Made by a program: the position numbers and the translations under genes. The notes under the pieces were generated by a model. That model was given only the letters and a program-made list of their open reading frames with translations, was not told the origin of the DNA and ran no database searches. From positions 23,218-87,217 of the forward strand of contig NJBF01000014.1 of NCBI GenBank assembly GCA_003144275.1: a DNA stretch of 64,000 nt. Direction: 5' to 3'. This DNA is from Candidatus Heimdallarchaeota archaeon B3_Heim. Its GTDB lineage: Archaea > Asgardarchaeota > Heimdallarchaeia > Hodarchaeales > Hodarchaeaceae. Within the stretch, counting starts at the first letter, position 1; each line of letters begins with the position of its first letter. This document shows, piece by piece, positions 11,255-20,858 of the stretch.

Positions 11255-11364
11255 CACATAGCAATTTCAAAGGTGATAAATAATACGAATCTAGCTAAAA
11301 CTGCAGCGTATAAAGTTTTGCTAGGCAAAAATACAAAAAAAAGAGAGAGAAAATGGGGGAGTAT

Positions 11365-12342
11365 TTAAACTCCACATTTTGCTTTAATTTCTTCCCAACG
11401 TTTATCGATATCTTCTTGGAACAACGTTATCAAATCGTCTCGCTGTTCAGGTTTATAAAGATGTCTAAATCGACCCTGAGCCCTTAAATATTCATCAATA
11501 GGTTTTTTCTTGCTTGGATCACTGGCAATACGAAGACTGGGACGATCCATTGTGTACTCTCCATCTATAACACGATAAAGAGGTTGGATACACGTTTGAA
11601 CAGCTAATCTAGTGATTTCGATTGAAAGAGATGGATCGAATCGTTGTCCACGAGTACAAGAGGCATCCACATGAATAAAAGCTGGTCCTTCTACATCTAA
11701 TCCCTGTCGAACCTTTTCAATCAGATCTTTAGGCTCTGCAGGAACTGCGGTTGCAACGAATGGAATTCGATGTGCAACTACGATATCAACAAGAGGTTTT
11801 TTAAATTGGCCCTTACCTGGAACAACAGATCCTGCGGGGGATGTTGTGGTATTTGCAGCAAACGGAGTTCCGCTAGAACGTTGAATACCTGTGTTCATAT
11901 AGGCTCCATTGTCATAACAGATATAGAGGAAATCATGACCTCGTTCCAATGCACCTGAAAGCGATTGCAAACCGATATCAAATGTACCACCATCACCGCC
12001 AAACGCTACGATATCAATATGTTCGTCTTTAATCATGCCTTTACGTCGCATGGCATTATATGCAGCTTCAACTCCGCTAGCTACCGCAGATGTGTTTTCA
12101 AAAGCTACATGTAACCAAGGTACTTCCCATGCTGTAAAAGGGTAAATTGTGCTTGCTACTTCTAAACAACCTGTCGCATTACAAACAACTGTAGGTTTAT
12201 TGAAAGCCATTGTGACTTGACGTGCCATAGATCCCGCAGCACATCCAGCACATAAACGATGTCCACCTGAAAAATGAACTTTTTCTTTTGCATATTCTTT
12301 GAGTGTAGGCATATTCATTCCTCCTATTCTCGGACACCCCAC
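11365..12342 (-). CDS. porB: pyruvate:ferredoxin oxidoreductase beta subunit
   Basis: HRLCAGCAAGSMARQV, TGCLEV, GGDGGTFDIGLQSLSGALERGHDFLYICYDNGAYMNTGIQRS TPP-binding region. Confidence 0.95.
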   Translation of the reverse strand: MGCPRIGGMNMPTLKEYAKEKVHFSGGHRLCAGCAAGSMARQVTMAFNKPTVVCNATGCLEVASTIYPFTAWEVPWLHVAFENTSAVASGVEAAYNAMRRKGMIKDEHIDIVAFGGDGGTFDIGLQSLSGALERGHDFLYICYDNGAYMNTGIQRSSGTPFAANTTTSPAGSVVPGKGQFKKPLVDIVVAHRIPFVATAVPAEPKDLIEKVRQGLDVEGPAFIHVDASCTRGQRFDPSLSIEITRLAVQTCIQPLYRVIDGEYTMDRPSLRIASDPSKKKPIDEYLRAQGRFRHLYKPEQRDDLITLFQEDIDKRWEEIKAKCGV

Positions 12343-13499
12343 CAGAAATAAGGAAGGTTTTCACCTTCATTAAAGCCTTGTATTGATCGATTATAGATCT
12401 CAGTCCATTCTTTGACTAAGCAATCACGGCCTCCTAATCCATAGCAATACTCTGCCATGTAAGGCGTTTGTTTCGAATCAAATAGTGTAGATTTGACATC
12501 TTGTCCCAAAATACCTCCAGGACTTCCGAAAGAATGTGCTCGTTCAACGGAAATAATACCCTTAATGTTCTTGGTCAGGGTAGAAAATTCGTTTCCGAAC
12601 CAAGGACGATAAACCCTTACTTTGATAAGGCCCACCTTTTCTCCATTTGCGCGTAGTTCATCGATCGCTGTTCGGGCATTTCCAGCCCCACTTCCCATTG
12701 TTACAAAAGCATATTCTGCATCATCCATTTGGTAACTTTCAATGGGGTTGTATTCTCGGCCTGTTAATTTTTGCCAGTCCTTGAAAGTATCGATAATGAT
12801 TTGTTTTGATCGTTGTTGAGCATCTCTTACTTGTGCTCGTGCTTCCATATAATAATCCTGCAAGTGTAATAACCCAATACTTACTGGATTATCAGGATCT
12901 AATCGTAGAATGGATTTTCGTTCTCCACCAAGAAAGTCTGATACGAGTTCCCTTGTTACTGGTTCAACACCCTCTATCGCGTGAGAGAGGATGAACCCAT
13001 CTATCCCGACGGCAACTGGGAGAAGAACTTCAGGGTGTTCGCCAATTTTAAAAGCCATTATTGTTTGATCATAAGCTTCTTGGTTGGTTTCAGCAAATTG
13101 ACTAATCCAGCCACTATCTCTGAATAAAAGCTGATCTGTTTGTTCTCCATGAATATTGATGGGGCCAGATATTGCTCGATTAGCTATAGCACATACTATT
13201 GGAGTACGTGAGGAAGAGGCAATTTGCAAAATCTCATACATGAGCATTAGGCCTGCACTTGCAGAGGAAGTAAATACTCTACCACCAGCAGTACTTGCTC
13301 CAATACATGCGGACATTGCTGAATGTTCTGATTCTACACATACAAATTCCGTATCAACTTCCCCATCAGCAACAAAATCAGAAAAGCGTTCAACAATAAT
13401 TGTTTGGGGGGTAATCGGATAAGCTGCTACTACATCGGGATTGACTAATTTAGCTGCTTGGGCGATAGCATCATCGCCAGTAACTGCAATTTTACTCAT
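12324..13499 (-). CDS. porA: pyruvate:ferredoxin oxidoreductase alpha subunit
   Basis: MSKIAVTGDDAIAQAAKLVNPDVVAAYPITPQTIIVERF; ATG at 13499 overlaps the porD stop (ATGA). Confidence 0.95.
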   Translation of the reverse strand: MSKIAVTGDDAIAQAAKLVNPDVVAAYPITPQTIIVERFSDFVADGEVDTEFVCVESEHSAMSACIGASTAGGRVFTSSASAGLMLMYEILQIASSSRTPIVCAIANRAISGPINIHGEQTDQLLFRDSGWISQFAETNQEAYDQTIMAFKIGEHPEVLLPVAVGIDGFILSHAIEGVEPVTRELVSDFLGGERKSILRLDPDNPVSIGLLHLQDYYMEARAQVRDAQQRSKQIIIDTFKDWQKLTGREYNPIESYQMDDAEYAFVTMGSGAGNARTAIDELRANGEKVGLIKVRVYRPWFGNEFSTLTKNIKGIISVERAHSFGSPGGILGQDVKSTLFDSKQTPYMAEYCYGLGGRDCLVKEWTEIYNRSIQGFNEGENLPYFWWGVRE

Positions 13500-13849
13500 T
13501 TCAAATCCTCCATGATAATTGCTTTTTCTCCTTTTCTCCCTGGACATTCATATGCACAGACACCACACCCTTTACAGTAGAACATGTCGAATTCAGGATG
13601 AGCTTTACCATCTTCACCTGCAACCATTGTAATGGCACTATCTGGACAGTAGAAATAACATTTATAGCAACTTGTGCAATTTTCTACTATTAAACGAGGT
13701 TGTTTTGCAGCCCAATCTCCTGTTCGGAAGAATTTGGCTGTTCCTGCAGGTGTGCTACCCGCCATGGGGAGTTTTTTGTAACCCCATTTCTCAGTCACCC
13801 ATTTCTTGAATTCCTCATCACTAACATCTGTAGGTAATACGTCTGGCAT
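13496..13849 (-). CDS. porD: pyruvate:ferredoxin oxidoreductase delta subunit (2[4Fe-4S] ferredoxin)
   Basis: Two ferredoxin motifs: CTSCYKCYFYCP and CKGCGVCAYECP. Confidence 0.95.
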   Translation of the reverse strand: MPDVLPTDVSDEEFKKWVTEKWGYKKLPMAGSTPAGTAKFFRTGDWAAKQPRLIVENCTSCYKCYFYCPDSAITMVAGEDGKAHPEFDMFYCKGCGVCAYECPGRKGEKAIIMEDLK

Positions 13850-14427
13850 TAGATTGTAACCTCCAAGTAAGAACGATTTATTGCTTTAATATTTTTATCA
13901 GAAATCGCTCCTTTCCCTTTAAAACGATTCTTAACTGCGGTTTCAAGGACTTCTAATTTGATAATTTTATTGTCAGTTACTTTACACAAAGCACCCAATA
14001 TTGCAGTGTTGGTAACAGCTAAACCAATCTCTTCTTTTGCAATTTTTGATGCATCGACAGTAGCTAACTTTACGTCAGGTCGCTTTTGTTTTATTGCTTG
14101 TACATCCGCTTTATTGGGATCATTGGTGTTTATCAGAATCAAACCACCTTGTTGTAATCCTGCAGTCACATCTATCTGACTAAGCAGAGATGGGTCCTGG
14201 ACAACCACAATATCGGGTTCATATACTTCTGTCTTCATGTAGAACTTTTCGTCCGAAATACGGGCAAATGCAGCTATGGGTGCACCGCTCCGTTCAGGCC
14301 CAAAAGTTGGGAAGGCGTGAACATGCTTATCTTCTAGTAGCGCAGCTTCTGCTATTAAATAACTACTAGTCATGACACCTTGCCCGCCTCTACCATGTAA
14401 TCGGATATCTATTATATTAATTGTCAA
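13849..14427 (-). CDS. porG: pyruvate:ferredoxin oxidoreductase gamma subunit
   Basis: IRLHGRGGQGVMTSSYLIAEAALLEDKHVHAFPTFGPERSGAPIAAF. Confidence 0.95.
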   Translation of the reverse strand: MTINIIDIRLHGRGGQGVMTSSYLIAEAALLEDKHVHAFPTFGPERSGAPIAAFARISDEKFYMKTEVYEPDIVVVQDPSLLSQIDVTAGLQQGGLILINTNDPNKADVQAIKQKRPDVKLATVDASKIAKEEIGLAVTNTAILGALCKVTDNKIIKLEVLETAVKNRFKGKGAISDKNIKAINRSYLEVTI

Positions 14428-14724
14428 AACAAGTACATCTCCTAGTTATTAAGAGTACAGTAATCGGCTCTAATAACCTTACTAGGCAAATAATTGTTCC
14501 CCATGAATAATATTAGTAATAATGCTTAACAATAATAAACATCAATTTCTCTCTCATTATCATTAGTGCAGGTCAAGAGGAGTGTATATAAGTAATCAAA
14601 TATCAATTATCATAGAGTTATAATCAGAAGTTTTCCTATCAAATTAAGATCGTTAACGATACGACTTCAGAACTTCCTTGATTGGGGAAACAGTTCAGAA
14701 CCGAGTAATAAGGGGCATGAATCA

Positions 14725-15249
14725 ATGAAGGATCAATATGTTTTGAAAATTTGTTCTTCAGGATCCTACCAAGTCGGCAAAACCTCACTTATCAGACGAT
14801 ATGCAGAAGGAGCCTTTACTTCGAACTACATGCCTACAATTGGAGTCGATATCACCAGCAAAGTAATAACGGTCGACAACCAAGAAGTTAAGCTGATATT
14901 ACATGATACTGCAGGTCAGGAAGTTTTTGGTAAGCTTCGTAGATTCTATTATGAAGGTTCTGTTGGATGCTTAATCGTTTATGACATTACACGAAGAGAT
15001 ACTTTCGAATCACTAGAATATTGGGTAAATGATTATCGAAGCGTGCGAGGAGAGGAAAGACCCATTGCTATTATTGGAAATAAGATAGATTTGGAGGATA
15101 AAAGACAAGTGTCTACAGAAGAAGGTGTCTCAATGGCCAAATCATTCGGTATTCCGTTTTATGAGTGTTCAGCAAAAACTGGGGGAGATATTATTCCTGA
15201 AATCTATACAACGCTCGTTAAATTCAATATTGAAAAATTGGATGTTTGA
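14725..15249 (+). CDS. Rab/Ras-like small GTPase
   Basis: 174 aa; GSYQVGKTSLIRRY, canonical DTAGQE, GNKIDL, CSAKTG. Confidence 0.95.
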   Translation: MKDQYVLKICSSGSYQVGKTSLIRRYAEGAFTSNYMPTIGVDITSKVITVDNQEVKLILHDTAGQEVFGKLRRFYYEGSVGCLIVYDITRRDTFESLEYWVNDYRSVRGEERPIAIIGNKIDLEDKRQVSTEEGVSMAKSFGIPFYECSAKTGGDIIPEIYTTLVKFNIEKLDV

Positions 15250-15255
15250 GCTTAT

Positions 15256-16455
15256 TTATTCCTCTTCTCCCTTTTCCTCTATTTTTACATCTGCGACTTC
15301 TTTTATCAGATTACCAGTACTTTCAACAGGTTCTCCATGAGAAATGGACACCTTTTCCTCCATATGAACAGCCAGATTTTCATGGATTTGATCCTCCTCT
15401 AATAAATTAGGTTCATCCTGACCACCATTTACGATTTCAATAACAGGTTCTTGTTGGGATGATGTAGATTCGGCTACGGGTATATCAGATGCAATTTCAT
15501 CATCATCTTCTATATCCTCTGTTTGTTCAGCTTCAAAATCACCCATCAATCGTTTCAACCTCCACAACATTTGTAATTTTAATCTACGACTCTCATTATC
15601 GAATCCAAATGATTTCGCAAATTTCGGGGTTGATGTAAATATTAAGGATCGTGCTCGTTGTTCACTAATAATGAAATTATTTTCTTCTAATTTCCCACAA
15701 ATTTCAGTTACTCTCATGGGGCCAATACCTGTAACCATTTTCTTTACCAATGCTAAGGATATTGGTTGACGGTAAGCAATCTCTGTTAAAACTCTCCTCT
15801 CATCTGAAAGAAGAAATAGATCAGGTGTTAGCGATTGAAAAAATTCATGGAAAATGGGGTTAAGCTGCATTACCCATCGATCTTTGGATATTTCTTCAAT
15901 AACAATCGCAGAAGTCCTTTTTCTTTTTCGACTAAGCTTTCTTATGGCTCGTTTTATTGTAGGAGAATCCTCCTCAAAATTTTCAATGAGCTCATTTGAA
16001 TGGATTGGCCTTCCAATGGAAAATAACGCCCCTTCAATTCGCTCTGCAAGAGAGGCAGGGGGAATTTCCCTCCGTGAAATAACATATTCTTCTTCCATTG
16101 GTTGTAAAAGTTCAGCCGAAGTTTTACTCAAGATTTGTGGAGAAACGAAATCAGCAAATGATGAGTCTTGTTCGATTACATTTTTGATAAACGGGAGGAT
16201 TATTTGTTCATCTGTTATTGTATCCTCTTCAAGTAATGATTCTGGGAGGATACGGGTTAAATGGGCAAACTTATCTTCAAATGGTGTTTCTTTTATTTCA
16301 AAGACTTCAACTTCTTGTACTTCTTCCTCGACTACTTCATCAACGGTTGTTTCAGAATGTATCTGCTTTTCTTCTATTACTTCTTCTGCAGGTATTTCCT
16401 TTATTGCAGATACATCTGTATCTTCTTTATTTTTTCTCCGAAATAAGCGAAACAT
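15256..16455 (-). CDS. scpB: ScpB-like condensin subunit (copy b), with acidic extensions
   Basis: 399 aa; LAERIEGALFSIGRPIHSNELIENF and ERRVLTEIAYRQPISLALVKKMVTGIGPMRVTEICGKLEENNFI (ScpB double winged helix). Confidence 0.75.
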   Translation of the reverse strand: MFRLFRRKNKEDTDVSAIKEIPAEEVIEEKQIHSETTVDEVVEEEVQEVEVFEIKETPFEDKFAHLTRILPESLLEEDTITDEQIILPFIKNVIEQDSSFADFVSPQILSKTSAELLQPMEEEYVISRREIPPASLAERIEGALFSIGRPIHSNELIENFEEDSPTIKRAIRKLSRKRKRTSAIVIEEISKDRWVMQLNPIFHEFFQSLTPDLFLLSDERRVLTEIAYRQPISLALVKKMVTGIGPMRVTEICGKLEENNFIISEQRARSLIFTSTPKFAKSFGFDNESRRLKLQMLWRLKRLMGDFEAEQTEDIEDDDEIASDIPVAESTSSQQEPVIEIVNGGQDEPNLLEEDQIHENLAVHMEEKVSISHGEPVESTGNLIKEVADVKIEEKGEEE

Positions 16456-16478
16456 CGTTTTTCCTCATTTTAGGGTAT

Positions 16479-17042
16479 TTAGTCAGTAATTTGTAGTTGA
16501 CTCATGGCGTAATCTTTTAAACCTCGCTGAATAGCGATTTTAACCGTATCAGAGTCATGAGGGAATTTAAACAAGTTTAAGAAATTTTCTGTTACAGTTA
16601 TTTCTCGTTTATTACCTTTAGGAGTAACATTAACTAATGACATGGTTTGGAGTTCGTCAATATCTTGTGAGACATTCTTTCCAAAGATTCGTTGTAATTT
16701 GCTTGGACTTACAATTTCCTCAAGAACATACTCTTTAAAGGCAATAAGGCTTAGAATCTTTAGAAGATGTCTCGGAACATCACTACGCTTTATAAATGGC
16801 CAATGGAGATGTGGTGCAAGCTCATCCCGTAATTGTAACTGAACTACCTTATTTTCTAGGTTGATAATATGATAGGCTGTATTTTTATCTATATGTTCAT
16901 CTCTAAGTTCCTCAATATGGCGTTCAATTTCATTTTCATCTTTTTGGATGATTTCTGACAGTTCTTGGTAGGTAACTGGCCGATCAAAAAGAAATAATGC
17001 TGCTTCAATAATGTCAGTCTCATTTAATGATTTTAAATCCAC
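16479..17042 (-). CDS. scpB: ScpB-like condensin subunit (copy a)
   Basis: 187 aa; IIEAALFLFDRPVTYQELSEII and LLKILSLIAFKEYVLEEIVSPSKLQRIFGKNVSQDIDELQTMSLV. Confidence 0.8.
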   Translation of the reverse strand: MDLKSLNETDIIEAALFLFDRPVTYQELSEIIQKDENEIERHIEELRDEHIDKNTAYHIINLENKVVQLQLRDELAPHLHWPFIKRSDVPRHLLKILSLIAFKEYVLEEIVSPSKLQRIFGKNVSQDIDELQTMSLVNVTPKGNKREITVTENFLNLFKFPHDSDTVKIAIQRGLKDYAMSQLQITD

Positions 17043-17552
17043 CAGTTCATCACCAAGATACCCTAAATTGTAGAAGGTTTTCTGGATTTATAATAATTTT
17101 TAATTAAGTACCTAATGAAAATCCATTAGTATGACAAAGCCAAGCAATTGATCATTCCTGAAAAACAGCTTTACACCAGAAAATGCCAGAAGAAAATTGG
17201 TTATTTGTTGAATGACTTAAAAATTTAATAACTTGGCCCATATAATACACTTTCTAACTTTTGATTGAGTAATAGTATCTAAATCTAATCCTTTTCTGCT
17301 TTTATCTTAGAAAGAGTATCTTTATAACACCTTTGCAGCTTTTATTTTAAGCGAATCCCTCAATTGAGGATTTCACTTTTTGATACATTCAATGAATTGC
17401 TTACCCAGAATGATAAATGTGTGTTGAGAAATACTATTAGACTGGTGAGTAGATGTGTCTATTACAATCTGTGTAGGAAGAGTGTTTTGATTGTATTAAA
17501 AGAGGGAGAATTATCCCCAAATGAGAAATAAGAATATTAAAAAGGTGATTTT

Positions 17553-19952
17553 ATGAGTCTGGGACTCGAATCATTAGATTTAGATAATCAGGAAAGTAAA
17601 CTTTACATAATTTTGTTAGCAAACGGTCCACAAAGCTTAGGTGAACTAATTAAGAATACTGAGTTTTCCTCGGCCGAGATAACTAAAGCGTTGGAAGGGT
17701 TGAAGAAAAAAGAATATGCCTTCGATATCCCTGGTATTAGCATGAGATATCACGCAATTTTACCCTTTAAAGATTTGAAATCGGCTGGAGAAAAAACAAT
17801 TGCTGAAATAGAAGCTCTTGCTGCACAAATAGGAGAGAATGTTGCAAAAAAAATGGATATCATTCTCTCTACAATGCGTGATGAGTCTGAGCGGATGAAA
17901 ACAGCCTTAACAAGTGCTCAATCATCAATCAGTCAATCTGATACACAATCCCAAACAGAAATTGAAGAACTAACAGCAAAAGCAGTTCTTGAAATTGAAC
18001 AAACTAATGATGAAAGCATCAAAATTATGGGTGAAATGATTAAGAAAAAAGAGTCTGAACATCAGGAATTGTTATCGGGAATTGGATCAACATTTGAAGA
18101 GAAAGCAGGATTGTTTGAAAATAAATACCAAGAAACAAATGCTTTGCTAGAAAATAAATACAGCGAAGGACTAGATACCATAAAAACGGCAGAAGCTAAT
18201 CGAAATGCAAATTTAAAGGGATCAGTTGAGGAACTATCTGCCGGAACAAGTGCTAAACTAAGTCAGGGCTTTGAAGAAGTTCACACTTCAATGAAGAATA
18301 CTGGAGAAACAGTGATTACATCAATAGATAAACAAGAGGAAAATGCCACTAATTTCATAACAAATTCTTCCACCGAGTTATCAAGTGTAGTAAGTAACAC
18401 GAGTTCTGAAGGCAAGCAGGAAATAAAAGATTCACTGAAAACATATCACGAAAATTTAAGTCAAAACCTTGATTTAAAGAAGGAAGAAGCAGTTAATTTA
18501 TTCCAAAGCTCACGTGATCAATTCACTAGTAAGACCCTAGATAACGCTCAAAACATTCAAGAGTCGATCAATGAGGTACTTAGTACAGCTCAAAATCAAA
18601 TCTCAGAAATGATGCAGAAAATCAATGATTCTCTCAACGAGAAATTTACGGCCGCAAAATCGCAAGTTGATAATTCAATGGGAACTTATTCTGACTCTTT
18701 GAAGCAACAGGTTGATAGTGATTTTGAGAAGGTGATTTCTGATACAACAGGGACATTAGCTGATCTTGTTCAAAACGCAAACAGTACCTATGAGAAAGCT
18801 GTTACTGAGATAGAATCTCATTATGCTCAGTTTGAAACAGATTCAAATACTAAGATAGATACGTTTAAAGAATCTTCACTTAACGATTTGAAGCAATCGA
18901 TTTCTTCCCTAAAAACCGAGGTTCAGAAGCAAATTTCAGACTTTATACAAACGATGAAACCCCAGGAATTATTCCTTAAAGATGAGTTAAATCGCTTCAC
19001 ATCCGAATTTTCAGATAGTCAGAGTCTATCTCTTTTACAATTCACAGAAACTATTGATTCATTCAAAGCAGAAGTAACGAACAAAAATCAGGAGTTATCT
19101 TCTCTCATCCAAAGCGAGATGAGCGGATTAAAGCAAACTATCCAAGAAGGGATAACTGAGATGAACTCTTTCGTACACTCTTATGATGAAAAGTATGGAA
19201 CTACTCTAATGAATGCAGCTACAAAAGCATCTGAAGGACTAATCTCAAAAACTCGTGGTCTACAGGAGAAAACTGTTGCTACCATTAATCACATGTCAAA
19301 ATCTGCAGTCAATCAGTTAGGTGAAGTACACCAGGTAATATCAGATGGTATCCAAACAGAAATATCCACTTTGGAGAAAGAGCTATCCGATTATTCTGCT
19401 AAATTTCAAGAAGTTACTAAAAAGAACGATGATGCCATGAAGAATTATCTTTTCTCCCTAGAAAAGCTTGCATCACTTGTTACTGACACCAAACATCCTC
19501 CAGTCCAAACAGCTCCAATTGTTTCAAAGGAAGCCAATTTGACTTATATTCAAGGGATGTTTAATCGATTGAAAGGCGGTATAACTCTCTTGATTCCATT
19601 TGTAGAGGATATTCCAGTAGACCTCATTTTAGCTACGAAAAGTCATCAACGAGTAAATTTGGTAACAATGATAGATCCTAATACGCATATTGACTTATTA
19701 AAGAAACTTTTACAGAAACCAAATGTAAGAGTTCGTCAAATCGACTCTCGTAAATTTGAGGGCGTAGAAGGGTATTTAGCTGCCGATCGTGATGCAGAAG
19801 AAGTACTTATTGGGGTTAAAGAAGATAATGGGGATACTATAGGAATTGCTAGCCAAGCAGATTCTTTTATCGTCTTGATGGGAAAAATTGTTTTGGGAGA
19901 TTATTTTTTGGCAAGATCTACCGAAATTAGTCGTGCTGAAGTAGGGGTGTAA
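17553..19952 (+). CDS. TrmB-type winged-HTH protein with a long coiled-coil insert and a C-terminal TrmB-like sensor domain
   Basis: 799 aa; N-terminal HTH (LYIILLANGPQSLGELIKNTEFSSAEITKALEGLKKKEYA), about 560 aa of heptad-rich sequence, then a globular C-terminus. Confidence 0.75.
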   Translation: MSLGLESLDLDNQESKLYIILLANGPQSLGELIKNTEFSSAEITKALEGLKKKEYAFDIPGISMRYHAILPFKDLKSAGEKTIAEIEALAAQIGENVAKKMDIILSTMRDESERMKTALTSAQSSISQSDTQSQTEIEELTAKAVLEIEQTNDESIKIMGEMIKKKESEHQELLSGIGSTFEEKAGLFENKYQETNALLENKYSEGLDTIKTAEANRNANLKGSVEELSAGTSAKLSQGFEEVHTSMKNTGETVITSIDKQEENATNFITNSSTELSSVVSNTSSEGKQEIKDSLKTYHENLSQNLDLKKEEAVNLFQSSRDQFTSKTLDNAQNIQESINEVLSTAQNQISEMMQKINDSLNEKFTAAKSQVDNSMGTYSDSLKQQVDSDFEKVISDTTGTLADLVQNANSTYEKAVTEIESHYAQFETDSNTKIDTFKESSLNDLKQSISSLKTEVQKQISDFIQTMKPQELFLKDELNRFTSEFSDSQSLSLLQFTETIDSFKAEVTNKNQELSSLIQSEMSGLKQTIQEGITEMNSFVHSYDEKYGTTLMNAATKASEGLISKTRGLQEKTVATINHMSKSAVNQLGEVHQVISDGIQTEISTLEKELSDYSAKFQEVTKKNDDAMKNYLFSLEKLASLVTDTKHPPVQTAPIVSKEANLTYIQGMFNRLKGGITLLIPFVEDIPVDLILATKSHQRVNLVTMIDPNTHIDLLKKLLQKPNVRVRQIDSRKFEGVEGYLAADRDAEEVLIGVKEDNGDTIGIASQADSFIVLMGKIVLGDYFLARSTEISRAEVGV

Positions 19953-19956
19953 GCTC

Positions 19957-20817
19957 CTACTGCTCTTTTTTTCTTTTTCCAATAACCTTGATGTAAATTT
20001 CATAAGGTGGATTTAGTTCCTGTTCAGCGGTTATCGATTCATCGCGGAATAAATATAACAGAGATATTAGAACTCTTGCTCGAGTTAACCGTTTTTGCTC
20101 TTCTGAACCATCTTTTGTTTCCATTCCCCTAACTAACTTAGTAAATTCAGCCTCATCATTTTTATCTTGTTTAGCAAGGGTTTGAATCACTTCAAATGTT
20201 CGATTGACAATATCTTCAATCGCTACCCGATCTAAATCTAATTCATAATCAAAGCTCTCAAAGTCAGAAATTACTAATTTTCGTCTTTTACGTATTTCTT
20301 CCCCAGATTCCCTTTGTTTCCTCTTTTCTTCCTTAATCCTTTCAATTTTAAGCTTTTCATCTTCCTCTTGTAGACCTAATAATAATTCTGCGTAGAACTC
20401 ATCTGGATTAGCACTTTCTGCAAGTGATAATAATTCTCTCGTAATATAATATGGTAAGGGAATTTTAAACTTAAAAGCTCGTCTTTTTGTTCTTATAGAA
20501 ATTTTTTCTTCTTGTTTTTTTTCGTATTTGATAGCTAGACTTACTTTCTTCTTATGAATTCGTGCAGCAGAATAGATGGCTTGCCCCAGAATACGAAAAT
20601 CTAATCCTTGGTCCAATAATTTACGATAAAACTCAGGAAGAATTTCCTTTAGTTTGAATTCCTTAATGTAAGCAACTCTTTCAGGAAATAGATCTGGATT
20701 AATTAAATAAACAAAGGGTTCTTCCAAGAAAAATTGTTCACTATGGCTGAAAAGCCTGATGTACTCGTCTTCGGTATCAGGTGCTTCCTCATCTTGAGTG
20801 TTTTCAGGTTCAGCCAT
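19957..20817 (-). CDS. scpA: segregation and condensation protein A (kleisin)
   Basis: 286 aa acidic ORF directly downstream of smc; C-terminal winged-helix-like VLISLLYLFRDESITAEQ. Confidence 0.75.
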   Translation of the reverse strand: MAEPENTQDEEAPDTEDEYIRLFSHSEQFFLEEPFVYLINPDLFPERVAYIKEFKLKEILPEFYRKLLDQGLDFRILGQAIYSAARIHKKKVSLAIKYEKKQEEKISIRTKRRAFKFKIPLPYYITRELLSLAESANPDEFYAELLLGLQEEDEKLKIERIKEEKRKQRESGEEIRKRRKLVISDFESFDYELDLDRVAIEDIVNRTFEVIQTLAKQDKNDEAEFTKLVRGMETKDGSEEQKRLTRARVLISLLYLFRDESITAEQELNPPYEIYIKVIGKRKKEQ

Positions 20818-20858
20818 GCTAAAAATCCGCTTGTACTTGTTAATTTGATAATCTATGA

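Noticed and set aside
15854-16489. Plus-strand 211-aa ORF
   Set aside because: Ser-rich antisense ORF of the ScpB-like gene, a composition artefact.
17043-17552. Imperfect repeat CTGCTTTTATCTTAG / CAGCTTTTATTTTAAG in the intergenic region
   Set aside because: Short AT-rich similarity; likely promoter elements of divergent genes, not a repeat array.
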